Shown piece by piece: positions 1-9,725 of a stretch of 33,999 nt of DNA. Position numbers and translations under genes: made by a program. A model generated the notes under the pieces. It saw nothing but the letters and a program-made list of their open reading frames with translations. It did not search any database and was not told the DNA's origin. The DNA comes from Gnetum montanum (Eukaryota; Streptophyta; Gnetopsida; Gnetales; Gnetaceae): contig MNCI01014495.1 in NCBI GenBank assembly GCA_015680685.1, positions 1 to 33,999 on the forward strand, written 5' to 3'. Position 1 is the stretch's first letter. Each line of letters begins with the position of its first letter.

Positions 1-913
1 TTGGAGAGTGGTTAGTCATAATTACTAGGTGACCTTGGAAAATCTTATCCTTTCCTCTCATAAGCCGAAGCCCTTAGGTATGATGATCCATGGCTATCCT
101 GTGAACAACAGGGTGAAGTGTGTTCATTTCTACTTGAGAACCCTTAGCCACCCAGGAGACCTGCTATGATGCCACCAATTAAAAGCACATGCACGAGGGT
201 TGAACTGCACCATGGGCAAAGTTTCCAAAAGGACCATGCTCTTTGGCAGTGCAGCTAATCGGCCAGACTCGTGTTGGAATTTTTACCTCAAGAATGAAGT
301 GCACCATGGGCAAAGTTTCCTTAAAAATAAAACAAAACAAAAATGAGGACTGTGTTCATTGGCAGTGTAATAAGTTCTTGAGTGTGATGGGGTCCGGCAG
401 CAATCCTCACCCTAACCTTCGTTTCCTCCTTTTAAATTTAAGTTTTTCAAAAAGTGAAAAAGACAAAAAAAGAAGAAAAAAAGTAAAAAGTGAAAAAAAC
501 AAAACCAAGGAAAAATCTGAAAGTTGTGGCTTACTATGATCTAACGTGAGCTTTTCCTCCTCATTAAGTTTTGTATAAGTCACTTGCTCAAAGTAGTCTG
601 CATACTTTTACTGTTACCTTGTGAGAATATTGAAAATAAGAGCTTAATTATATATCTATATATATATATACATATATATAATTACACATATATATCTATA
701 GATCTTAGTCAAAATACCAATAAATTAGATTTTAATGGTTGTTTGGATGGCCTATGTCGGTGTCTCTTTTGATTATTTGGTTATTTCAATCATGTTTAGA
801 ACATTATAGTTTATTTTCAAATTTGCATTTCTTGTTTTATGTTGTTTTTGTTTTCTTCACCATTTGCATGTTCATTTAAAATTTTCTAGTCCTTGCACTT
901 GCATGCAATCTAT
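1..913 (+). mobile_element. 3' internal remnant of an unclassified LTR element
   Basis: No gene is recognised here. The stretch ends in a purine-rich tract followed by a TG-starting LTR-like border, so it probably is the 3' internal region of an LTR retrotransposon. It contains an imperfect direct duplication: gcaccatgggcaaagtttcc occurs near 208 and again near 301, and each copy is followed by an 'attggcagtg'-like stretch. An A-rich tract lies at about 435-520 and a TA-rich microsatellite at about 645-705. The 98-codon open frame at 243-539 is low-complexity Lys-rich at its end and is not a convincing gene. Confidence 0.35.
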
Positions 914-930
914 AGTTTGGGGGCTAAGTG
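914..930 (+). promoter_or_regulatory. Polypurine tract and putative LTR start
   Basis: The tract agtttgggggctaag at 914-928 is directly followed by TGTTGTGACC at 929. An agtttggggg tract just before a TG border is the usual plus-strand primer and 3' LTR junction of plant gypsy elements. A possible matching LTR end (ACAACA) lies at about 2230-2235, which would give a 1.3-kb LTR, but that end is speculative. Confidence 0.4.
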
Positions 931-1221
931 TTGTGACCAACTTTCACCCATGCTAGGCATGGGACCTTGCTTAAACCATGCTTGAACCAATTTCACTTAA
1001 AATAAAAATATAAAATTTTAAAATAGATTTTAAAAAAGAGTATAAACAGGACATCACCCACCCCAAATTTTAAAAATAAAAATAGACCGACCAACGTGCC
1101 TTTTAAATAAAGTAAATTATAAACTTGAACCTTACTTTCTTGTGTTTGATTTTAGGGTGGCTCGCGGCGGTTGACGTGGTTAAGGGGGGGAGCAATTAGG
1201 GTTAGGTTTCTCTACCCGCCG

Positions 1222-1232
1222 CTATAAAAGGG
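1222..1232 (+). promoter_or_regulatory. TATA box of a GC-rich promoter
   Basis: The sequence gctataaaagg sits in an abruptly GC-rich setting about 290 bases inside the putative LTR. It lies 55-60 bases upstream of the long open frame beginning at 1284. It is a textbook plant TATA motif and is compatible with transcription of the block carrying the kinase fragment. Activity is inferred. Confidence 0.5.
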
Positions 1233-1283
1233 CGGAAGCGACAGATTTAAAGGAGGGGGGGTGGTTCGAGGGTTCTGTTTACT

Positions 1284-2117
1284 GTGGTCTGCGTAGCCTT
1301 CCATTCGCGCCTGTCGCTGCAACATCACCGTTCGCAGCCACTGGTTTCTTCAGCTGCCGTCCGCGCAGCCATTGGTTCCTGTCCGCCTCTCGCCGCTACG
1401 CGTCGATCTGTTCGCCTGCCGCGCCATCGGTCCGTCTGCAGCCCCAACATCAGTCTGTCTGCAACCGCAACATCGGTGGGTCTGTTCACCCGCGTCACCC
1501 TCTATTTCTCGCCCTCGCCGACCTGTTCTGTCCGCCACCCGCGCCGAGCCGTGCATCTATTCCGCCTCCGCGCCGCGCCGCGAATCTGTTCTGTCTCTGC
1601 CTGCCACTGCCACCCGCCGCTGCCGGTTTCTCCCCCGCTGTCGCTGGTTTTCGGCTGCCACCCGTGCCCGAACAGTCTGTTCCACGTGTTCTCGCTGCTC
1701 CCTCTGTTCTGCCGCTGCCACCTTGCATTGACTTCCCATCGTGCCTTCCTTTCCTCACCGCCGCCGCGCAGCGCCATCGACCTAAACCAGCCGGACGATC
1801 AGATCGTCCTCGTTGACTGGATCCGCGTCCTCCACGACGAGGAACGCCTGGGGGCCGCCGACCAACGCCTGGTGCCTGGCGCCTGCGACGAGAACGAGCT
1901 CCGTCGTCTGCTCTATATCGGTCTCCTGTGCTCGCTTAACGACCCTGCGTCGCGCCCCAAGAGCAAGTGGATCGTCGACGCCCTCCGCGATGACGTTGAC
2001 TTCCCGTCGCTGCCTATAGCCGCAACTTCGCCTCCAGTCTCTTTTGTTGCTGCTACACACCAAGCAAAGGTTGCCAAGAACTACATCTGCTGCTGTAACA
2101 GTACAGTTCAGCTTTGA
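1284..2117 (+). pseudogene. Chimeric GC-rich frame with captured lectin receptor kinase C-terminus
   Basis: This open frame encodes 277 residues. Residues 1-160 are Ser/Cys/His/Arg-rich low-complexity sequence with imperfect ctgttc/ctgtcc repeats and resemble no protein I know. From about residue 165 (DLNQPDDQIVLVDWI) to 244 (VDFPSLP), DNA 1776-2015, it matches the last part of a plant L-type lectin receptor kinase domain. The visible marks are the LVDW motif, the DENELRRLLYIGLLCS helix, the PASRP motif of subdomain XI and the DVDFPSLP end. The lectin domain, transmembrane segment, ATP-binding loop, HRD and DFG motifs are all absent, so it cannot be a kinase. High GC with AT-rich retroelement on both sides suggests a captured gene fragment. 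A remnant of a local gene is the alternative. Confidence 0.6.
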
Positions 2118-2385
2118 CATTTTGGGAAAAAGTCTCTCAAAGGGTGGTGGCCGCTACTGTTCATCTGAGGGCTGTACAAGTCATTATTTCGCTAGGTTCC
2201 GCTTCCATAGCACAGCAGCAGTAGCAGCAACAACAGGACGTGAAATTTAGCTTTGAATTATTTATTTTGCAAATTGCACAAACTATTCTAAGTTCCAAAC
2301 ATTAAATTAAATTGAAGTATTTAAATATTGAATTAAATCTAAGCTTTTATTTGTTTTATTTTGTTTAAAATATTATTATTATCGT

Positions 2386-2568
2386 TTGTCACATTGCCCT
2401 TTCCAGCTGAGACTATTCCCGGGTTTCCGTACCTATATGGGAGGCGCCCTAGGCGATAGTCTCCTAAAACGAGTTTTCACAGGTGTTCGCGTGTCCGAAA
2501 TTTACGCATCAACAGAAGGTTATTTGAGCTTAGGTCCCATCAAAGTCACAAATTGCTGGAGCAAGTAA
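2386..2568 (+). pseudogene. Possible GH3-like acyl-amido synthetase fragment
   Basis: This short frame of 60 residues (start codon chosen only because it opens the frame) carries RLFPGFRTYMGGALGDSLLK and then VRVSEIYASTEGYLSL. The spacing of L-F-P, a Gly-rich turn, a basic helix and Y-A-S-T-E-G recalls the acyl-adenylate-forming motif region of GH3-family enzymes. Typical plant GH3 proteins differ at several positions, so the resemblance is weak. It lies directly against the first recognisable gag sequence of element A (2566 onward) and is not similar to the matching gag regions of elements B and C. It could be a second captured fragment or an unrelated frame. Confidence 0.3.
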
Positions 2569-3539
2569 CTAAAGAAGAAGGGGAGCTATGAAAAAGAGAG
2601 AGTGTGGAAGAATACAACCGAGATCCTTCCCTTCAAAAGAAGGAAGTAATATTTTGTAAGGATAAGGAAGAGTCACCACTCAAAGAGATGGTGAATAGAA
2701 AAACCTTGCCTATTCAAAAGTTAGCATTCGAAGTATCAGCAAAGGTAGACCAAATGTGGGATTCCCTGGATAGTAGGTTTCAAACTGTGCTCAAAGTAGT
2801 AGAGGAGTCTAGGGAGTGAGGTAGTGACCATGACAAAAGGAAAAAGACAGAAGCAAAAAATGCATGTAACAAGGGTAAGGGTAAAATTGCTATCATTGAA
2901 GAGGTTGTGGACTCAGACATGGACGATGATAGTGGATGTGAGATCTATCAATACAACCATCCTAAGGGATGTTGCCCTATAATCTCATATTTACAGGAGT
3001 CTAGGATGTATGCACTTAATCCACATTTAAACAAACGGCAAACATCCCGACAGTTACCCTATTCCCAAGGTAACCCAAGGTAGTTCCACCAACCTTTAAC
3101 GTATTATCCAAGTGAAACTTCACCACAATCAATTGAGCAACATCAACAGTGGCAGCATCCACAATCATGGGGAATGCCACCACCAAGGCAACAATATCCT
3201 TACTGGCAACCTAACCCATATGAATACTATGTGCAACATCCAATCTCTTCACATGACTCTATTGGTCACATTATTCCCCAACATCACTACCAGGCCTACA
3301 AGTACTATAGGACTTCCTCTCCTAGGGGTGACATTTCACAAGTATACCATTCTTCCAATCTAGTTGCATCTCTCCCACCAATAGCTCCATTACCACCTAC
3401 TCCAGCAATGCAAGGTGAACTCCCTACTCAACCATAGCAACACAACGCCACAAGAGTTCTTAATCCTCAACCTACTATTGGTTCTGACAATTGTAAGAAG
3501 AAAAGATCTTTCTTCAGAACCAATAGTCTAACCAAGCCT
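2566..3539 (+). pseudogene. gag: Decayed gag C-terminal region of element A
   Basis: Beginning at about 2566 the translation (E-E-G-E-L, stop, K-R-E-S) aligns with the same place in B (about 10,690) and C (about 19,375). It continues through a charged helix region (open 2604-2819) and a degenerate knuckle, YNHPKGCCPIISYL, at about 2950. A Gln/Pro/Tyr-rich tail (QWQHPQSWGMPPPRQQYPYW) follows at 3150-3440. The knuckle keeps one His and a Cys pattern but lacks a full C-C-H-C set. Several in-frame stops (for example at 2817, 3080 and 3436) and frame changes make it non-coding today. Its role would have been RNA packaging and particle assembly. Confidence 0.7.
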
Positions 3540-3809
3540 TTGCAACCTCAAGTGGCTAAGTCTTTGGATTCCTCCGTATCAACTAAAGCTTTGGAGCTCC
3601 CTTCAAACTTAACACCATATTCAATGTATACAATCATGTTAACACATGTTGTTACTGATTGGATCAAAGTTGGTCACCTTCCCAAGAAATTCTCTGATCG
3701 TAGGAGTCCCCTAATCTATCTACAAATCACTAAGAATGAGCCATGCACAGCTCTTTTGGATTTAGGTTCTAATGTCAACCTAATATCCCAAGAAATGTAT
3801 AAGGCCTAG
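3540..3809 (+). pseudogene. Aspartic protease N-terminal half of element A
   Basis: The 89-codon frame ends with ALLDLGSNVNLISQEMYKA and a stop. ALxDLGxxVNLI is the retropepsin active-site segment in the Athila/Tat spelling, where the usual DSGA or DTGA is DLGA. The next frame begins 12 bases later and carries on the same protein (flap region, then the conserved IIMGRAWL), so one nonsense mutation near 3808 splits the protease. In an intact element this would be part of one gag-pol or pol polyprotein that the protease cuts. Confidence 0.75.
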
Positions 3810-3821
3810 AACCTGCCCCCA

Positions 3822-5162
3822 TTGAAAAAGAGCAATGTTCGTTTAGAGTTAGCCGACCAATCCATCACCGTCCCCTTGGGATTAGTGAAGGACATTGTTA
3901 CCACCATTTGTGGATGGTCATATCTAGCTGACTTCTTAGTGATCCAAGTGAATAATAGTAAGGGGGACTTCCCAATCATAATGGGAAGGGCATGGCTAAG
4001 CACTATCGATGCGCACCTAGGTATCCGTGATCCTTCCCTACAAATATCTAAGAAAAACACTTTTGGAAAGATCAAGAAGAAGAAAGTTCCATGCATCACA
4101 TACAGTGAAACAGGGTGTAATTGTGTGCAGAGATCATGGGCTGTGCAAAGTTTAGCATTGACTGCATGCAATCAGTATGCACAAATGATCAACATACAAA
4201 GGTGCCTGTATGTGGCAGCCACAAAACAAGAAGACACCCAATGGCTGACAGCTGATCAAGAAAGCATCTCACTTCTATGCATGGAACCAACTAAGGATTT
4301 GACTTGCGCTTATATAAATAACATTGATGCATTAGAGCAAGTCCACCGCCAACTTCCTAATCCTAACTTAGAAAACATCAACTGGGGGAAGTTGGAAATT
4401 TCCAAGAAATTTAAACAAGATCCATTGAAGCTAAAACCATTGCCCATCGATATGGAATACATGTTCCTTAATAATGGAAAACTAGTAATCATCCACACAA
4501 GACTTGCTCTGCAACAAAAAGAAAGTTTGCTCAAGGTAATCAACAAGTGGTCAAAATCCTTCACCTGGTCACATCTGGAATTAACTGGAATATATCCTAG
4601 GATATGCCAACACAGGATTTACACTGACTCCTCCATGAAGCCTCGAAAACAACCACAGAGGCGATTGAACCCAAGGTTGAAGCAAGTAGTAAAAGAAGAA
4701 ATCGAACAGCTTCTAAAGGCTAGGTTCATATACCCCATTGCTGATAGTAAATGGGTTAGACCCTTAGTAATCATGCCTAAAAAGGGACGAAAATGGAGGA
4801 CGTGCATAGATTTTAGGCTGCTAAATATGAAAACATTTAAGGATCACTTTCCATTGTCATTTGTTAACCAAGTCTTGGACATAATCGCAGGGAATCGCTA
4901 TTATAGTTTTCTAGATGGCTATAGTGGATACAACCAGATACAAATAGCCCCAGAAGACCAAGCCAAAACTACGTTCACCAGTCCTTGGGGAATGTTTGCA
5001 TATAAACAAATGTCGTTTGGCTTGTGCAATGCCCCTACCATGTTTCAACGCTTAGTTCTAAGCATATTCCAGCAGCAGATAGGAAATGGTGTGGAAATCT
5101 TTATGGATGACTTTTCCACTTACGGAGCAAGTTTTGATCAAGACTTGGACCAGTTAGAGTAA
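3822..5162 (+). CDS. pol: Element A pol: protease C-terminus plus reverse transcriptase (446 codons open)
   Basis: This is the longest open frame in the window. Residues 1-90 finish the protease (RLELADQSITVPLGLVKDI, then FPIIMGRAWLSTIDA). Residues 90-250 are a linker. From about 270 to 446 lies the reverse transcriptase: RRLNPRLKQVVKEEIEQLL, WRTCIDFRLLN, YYSFLDGYSGYNQI, QMSFGLCNAPTMFQR and the catalytic FMDD at about residue 430. The FMDD form replaces YMDD, as is common in Athila. The frame stops at 5160-5162 before the thumb and RNase H. The enzyme would copy element RNA into DNA from a tRNA primer. It is isolated from gag and RNase H by stops and cannot make a complete polyprotein. The ATG is internal, so it is not a true start. 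Confidence 0.85.
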   Translation: MKKSNVRLELADQSITVPLGLVKDIVTTICGWSYLADFLVIQVNNSKGDFPIIMGRAWLSTIDAHLGIRDPSLQISKKNTFGKIKKKKVPCITYSETGCNCVQRSWAVQSLALTACNQYAQMINIQRCLYVAATKQEDTQWLTADQESISLLCMEPTKDLTCAYINNIDALEQVHRQLPNPNLENINWGKLEISKKFKQDPLKLKPLPIDMEYMFLNNGKLVIIHTRLALQQKESLLKVINKWSKSFTWSHLELTGIYPRICQHRIYTDSSMKPRKQPQRRLNPRLKQVVKEEIEQLLKARFIYPIADSKWVRPLVIMPKKGRKWRTCIDFRLLNMKTFKDHFPLSFVNQVLDIIAGNRYYSFLDGYSGYNQIQIAPEDQAKTTFTSPWGMFAYKQMSFGLCNAPTMFQRLVLSIFQQQIGNGVEIFMDDFSTYGASFDQDLDQLE

Positions 5163-6161
5163 GTACTGAAAAGATGTGTAGAGACTAATCTAAGGCTCAA
5201 CTAGCAAAAAAGCCATTTAATGGTCCAATAAGGCATACTACTTAGGCATAAAATTTCATAGGCATGGATAAAGGTAGACCCTGAGAAAATCAAGGTCATA
5301 CAAGGAATTATTCATCAACCGAAAACTTTCAAAGACATTCGATCATTCCTTGGACACACTAGCTACTATAGGAGATTCATAGAGTACTTTTCGAAGGTTG
5401 CCAAACCATTGGTAGAGTTAACGAAAAAGGATGTACCCTTCGAGTGGACCAAGGAATGCAAACTAGCCTTCCAAACTTTAAAGTAGAAGCTGGTAGAAAC
5501 ACCCATTCTACAAGCTCCTGACTGGTCCAAACCATTCCATGTCATGACTGATGCATCCAACTATGCCTTAGGAGCCGTACTTACATAGTTAGATGATTCA
5601 AAATGTCCTTATTACATCCATTGTGCAAGTAGAAGTATAGCTGGTGCACAACTTAACTACCCTACTACAAAAAAAGAATTAATGATTGTAGTGTTTACAC
5701 TAGAAAAATTTAGGCACTATATATTAGAATACAAAGTATTCATGCACACAGATCATAGTGTAATTTGGTTCCTCATGAATAAGCCAATGGTAAGCCCCCA
5801 TATTATATGATGGCTGGTAATCCTACAAGAGTTTGATCTAATGATGATTGATTGTAAAGGCACCAAGAACGTAGTTGCCGATCATTTATCTCGATTGCGT
5901 TGGGACAGCAAAGAGGATGAGTATCTTATTTTTGATCACTTCCCTAATGAGTTCCTCTTTGTCGGTGTAGTGAATAATCAATCACCCACGGAGACAAATT
6001 GGTATAGTAGCATTCTTACCTATCTCCTTACCCAACAAACACCACAAGAATTAGACCTTGAGAAGAAACAACAGTTTCTTCACAGAGCCAAGTACTTTAT
6101 GGAAATCAATGGACAACCGATGGCTTGGTTTGATGGTGTGTTCCCAATAGAGATTAATTGA
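5163..6161 (+). pseudogene. pol: RT thumb and RNase H of element A
   Basis: Translation continues with PEKIKVIQ and SFLGHTSYYRRFI (RT connection) and then RNase H. The catalytic-site neighbourhoods can be read: MTDASNYALGAVL at about 5545, KKELMIVVFTLEKFRHYI at about 5675 and HTDHSVIWFLMNKP at about 5745. The end, MIDCKGTKNVVADHLSRL, is at about 5845-5895. Stops near 5485 and 5588 and at about 5808 break the frame. The last part is an open frame of 106 codons (5841-6161) that includes the linker to the integrase zinc-binding region. RNase H would remove the RNA template during reverse transcription. Confidence 0.75.
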
Positions 6162-6800
6162 GAGTTCTCCAAGATGCTCATGAGGGCCCTTGTGGGGATC
6201 ATTATTCTGGGAGATGAATAGCCATTAATATCCTGCTTGCAGGGTACTATTGGCCTACCTTATTCTGGGACACCTATCAATTCGTCCAATCTTGTGAGCA
6301 CTATCAACATGATGGAGGAATTATTGCTAGAATAGAGGATCCGCAACAATGGATTCAACCATTAGAACCCGATTTGTTCAACAACAAGTTGTCAATAGGT
6401 TTGATGTGCCACATGCACTTATCTCAGATAATGGTACACACTTTATAGGTGTAACTTTTCGAAAGTTAATGTAACACTTAGGAGTTGAGCACAAATTGAA
6501 TACACCATACCACCCCTAAGCAAATGGTCAAGCCAAGGTCACTAACAGGGAGATTACTAAGATATTGATCAAAACCATTAGCAAGTATAGGCGAGACTGG
6601 AGCACTAAACTGAATGATGTTCTTTGGGCATACCACTCCATGTGAAAACTCCCTATAGGCTACTCTCCCTACGAGTTAGTGTATGGAAAACTTCCAATGC
6701 TCCTTATCCAAACTGAGCTTCATACACTAGCCACGGCATGTGACCTCAACCTTGACCTTGATCTAGCACAAAAAAAAAAGGTTGATGACTCTTAACTTAC
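6162..6800 (+). pseudogene. pol: Integrase of element A with internal deletion
   Basis: The HHCC zinc-binding part is readable at about 6170-6310 (DAHEGPCGDHYSGR, AGYYWP, VQSCEHYQ), with the last Cys replaced by Tyr. After about 6365 the frame shifts and resumes at NRFDVPHALISDNGTHF, which holds the second catalytic Asp. TNREITKIL at about 6540 holds the catalytic Glu, and GYSPYELVYGKLP follows. The roughly 60 residues normally between these blocks, including the first catalytic Asp segment, are missing. Several stops are also present. The integrase would insert element DNA into the genome, but this copy cannot work. Confidence 0.7.
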
Positions 6801-8907
6801 TAGATGAGAACTAACTAGCTACCCTATTATCTAATGAGTTGCACAAGGCATTTAATAAATAATGTCATGACCTGAAAATCAGGAAATTTAAGTATCAACT
6901 TGGAGATAAGGTTCTCTACTGGAATCCCACACATGTATCACAACGAACCAATGACCTTATACAAACCTGAGAGCCCAGATAAGAGACTATTAGTTAATGT
7001 GCAATAAACAAAACCTTTCCATGAGTTTAGGACAACCAAAACATATGCTACCTCTGTAGGTGGGTAACCTTGCTCATTATTTCGGATCTCCTCTTTCCAA
7101 TTCAATCATGGGGGATATGACCACCCTTGCTAATCATTAAAGGCCCTCACTTCTTTCTAAATTTTTGTTTTACACATTTTTTTTACACCATCATTCATAT
7201 TTTTACCATTTCTTTGTGTGATTACTTTATTTTTTGAAGTATGATGTCGATATTAAGGTATGGTTCTTTTGATTAATAGGCAGTGAGTCCACATCATTCA
7301 TACATCCATAAAATCCTATGGTCTCCTTTGGCTTGGAACTATATAGTCCCTTTCTTTAATAAAATTGTTAATGAATTAGTGATTGGGTATTTCTCAGACT
7401 AAGAAATGACTCAAAAGATGAAAAGGGTATGACTTCAAAGAGATTCTATGCATTTGTGCTAGCTATTCTCTTGAGTTCTTGGATGTTTTTTCTTTGGGTT
7501 TTTCACAATTTGGATCATTCACCAAATTACTAGAAGTTGAGTACATAAAAATAAGTCTTTGCATGGTGTGGTTCTCACATGAAAAACACAAAAAAAAAAC
7601 AGTCAGAATTCAAAGCACACCCCTTAGACACAATAATGATCTTGGGCTACATGCACTTGTTATGGCACTGGAAAGACATGTTACCCATGCCTGAAGGTTC
7701 CCTCTAATTAAGGCCCCTTCTCGCTTCCTTGTTCTCCATCTCACTCTTCTTGGAATGGTGGTGACTTTTTGTAAAGGCATTCTTGTTACTTCAAGAGGAT
7801 GGGTTGACCAAATGTGTTGATGCAAGGTCACTGAATGTGGTTGGTTTGAGTCCAGATTTGGAATGAGTTCTACTCGGTCACATTAACGATGAAACACACA
7901 AGGGACTTTACACAACCTTGTTCTTGGGTTTCCACTCCATTCTCTACTCTCCACCTTTCTTTTCCATTTCTCACCTCATTGTCGATTTAATCATTAGTTT
8001 GTATCTTGGTTGATGCATTGTTCTTCCTTGGTAATTTCTTATGGGTAAGTTTTTAACTCTTACTTCCAATTGACATTCCTAGAGCCTACAGACTCTTTGG
8101 TTTGTGGGTTTGTCAGGGTACTAAAGGCATGAGCCTGCTTTGGGGAGGACCCACTAGCATTCATTTTTGGGGCATTCGTTAACTTCTTTCCCTTAAACAT
8201 TTTTTGTAATTAACAACTTTTTGTTTCATCCCCATCCATGACATCCATTTTATTGGCATTGTCGTTGTTACTTTTTCTCCACCTTTCTTATTCCTTATCT
8301 TTTTCCATCCTATTGCTACTGGAGGTTTGCTCTTCGTCATGGGGGCCTAGGCACAAATTTTTAAATTTTTTCTAACCCCTACACCTTAGGTAGTCACCAG
8401 TGTTAAAACTCCAAAATCAGTATCTGTCATAACCACAACTCTTCAAGGCAAGGTATCAACTACATTATGATTTATCTACCCTCGCTCAATTGTAATTGTG
8501 TTGTGTGTGCAGATGACGATCATACAACAATGGACTAGGCCTGGAGGAAATACTCAGGATGGACTGGAACTAGAACGTTTACGAAAGAAGCAAGATTGGT
8601 GGTGTGGCTATAGACAAACAATGGAAGGTGCAATATTGGCAACGACAGCAACATGTCTTATTCTTTTTTCTCTCTCTCCTTCTTCTCTTCCAGTTGCCAA
8701 ATAAGGTTGGATGTCATTTATGTACAGTGTTCACTTTTGTAATCATGAACACTAATGTTGTCATGTATTATATTGTTGATCCGTTCACTAGGCACATTAA
8801 GTCAGTCAACCCGTTCCACCATCAATGGTCATTCAGTTAATGATCCCATACCTTTTCAATATTTTATAAGGAACTCGAGGATGAGTTTTCATTCAGTCAT
8901 GGGGGTA
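6801..8907 (+). other. Long non-coding 3' region of element A
   Basis: The first part (to about 7060) is the decayed pol C-terminus (KYQLGDKVLYWNP at about 6885). The rest shows no convincing gene. In Athila elements this place can hold an env-like frame, but none is visible here. Several blocks recur in the other copies: a GAAAGACATGTTACCCATG-type block at 7670-7697 (also in D near 14,385-14,411 and C at 23,110-23,138) and gagcctgctttggggaggac at 8131-8150 (also in D at 13,929-13,948). The last 40 bases align with D up to its LTR start. A purine-rich tract with five G residues (8899-8907) ends it. Confidence 0.6.
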
Positions 8908-9725
8908 TGATGAACTGTGATATCGCGTCCGTGATATTAGATCAACCATGCGATGTTGAATACCTAATATCGTGACCTACCTCCTTCTCTATAAATAAGA
9001 GGTGACACCCTTGGTTTCGATAGTTAGAAGTTAGTCCCTTAGCCAAACTCTTGCCATTTTCTCTCTCCAGAGTTAGAATTATTTCTGTGTGCCCGTAGTA
9101 GGAGTCATAGAGTGAACGAATCTTTATTCGAGCATTGTGTACTTGAGCACACTTTGTGTACAACAATAAAGATGAACTTTATGATAAACCTTGTAACATA
9201 CAGAATAGATTAATTAGTGTTAATTATTATTTAATGCTTTCGTAGTTAATTAATGATTTCTCTCACCCTACAACTCTCTTAGTTAAATACACTTAGTACG
9301 ACTGCTTCAAGCATGTGTGTAGCGCTTGGTAACCCAGTAACAATTAGCATTTGGTAATCCCAGCAACGTTGCACTGGTTCAAGATGTGTACAGCAAGTGG
9401 GAACGGATACCGGTGTTAGAAGTACTTAAAACTTAGTTAATGAATAATTAAATTAGATTAGTTACTTAATTCTCTCTCTCTCTCTCTCTCTTCCCTCCTG
9501 ATTAGTGCAGGATATAAAACACTTAAAAGCCATAAAAATCATATGCCTCAAGCTTACTTAACCATACAACTATGACATACAAGTAAGTTTGGGAAGACAA
9601 CGATTAATCAACCTTTTATTGTTTTACAAAGGCACATAGGCACTTAGTCCTTGGAATTTGATCGGATCGTGCGTGAAACACTCGTATTCGTATGGTTGAG
9701 CGTAGGGGTACCTCGCCACTCATCA
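8908..9725 (+). mobile_element. LTR shared by elements A and B (818 bp)
   Basis: It starts TGATGAACTG and ends CACTCATCA, with TGATGA/TCATCA terminal inverted repeats. The borders are fixed by alignment with four other copies in the window. U3 contains GATATC-type palindromes at 8918-8970. A TATA box (ctataaataaga) is at 8989-9000. R contains an aataaag polyadenylation-like signal near 9165. A TC microsatellite lies at about 9471-9492. No 5-bp target duplication is found (left gggta, right accct), which fits its position between two internal regions rather than at an element edge. Confidence 0.85.
8989..9000 (+). promoter_or_regulatory. LTR TATA box
   Basis: ctataaataaga is conserved in position in the other LTR copies: solo LTR near 15,388-15,398 (-), C at 17,050-17,058 (+), and G at 33,858-33,869 (+). 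In each case it lies just downstream of the GATATC cluster. Transcription would start about 30 bases downstream. Confidence 0.65.

Larger units (their letters stand above)
2566..9725 (+). mobile_element. Element A: Athila/Tat-like LTR retrotransposon, 5'-truncated
   Basis: The order is gag C-terminal part, protease, reverse transcriptase, RNase H, integrase, a 1.8-kb non-coding 3' region, a purine-rich tract and an LTR. The protease signature of the DLG-x-NVNLIS form and the RT wording LDGYSGYNQI and FMDD place it in the Athila/Tat branch of Ty3-gypsy. No 5' LTR, primer-binding site or gag N-terminus is seen. The left end at about 2545-2566 abuts the GC-rich chimeric block. Stops and an integrase gap show it is dead. 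The LTR at 8908-9725 also precedes element B, as expected from unequal recombination between tandem elements. Confidence 0.8.

Noticed and set aside
640-710. TA-rich run resembling a regularly spaced array
   Set aside because: It is a simple TA microsatellite with no spacers and no repeat-spacer order, so not a CRISPR-like array.
1350-1777. Several overlapping minus-strand and plus-strand frames in the GC-rich block
   Set aside because: High GC makes stops rare in every frame. Only the plus frame that ends in the kinase segment has recognisable protein content.
8470-8704. Possible exon after a tgtgtgtgcag acceptor-like site with a 68-codon frame
   Set aside because: The stretch is collinear with the non-coding 3' region of element D, where the frame is not kept.
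7130-8907. Env-like frame expected in Athila elements
   Set aside because: No long frame, signal peptide or membrane segment could be followed in any plus-strand frame.
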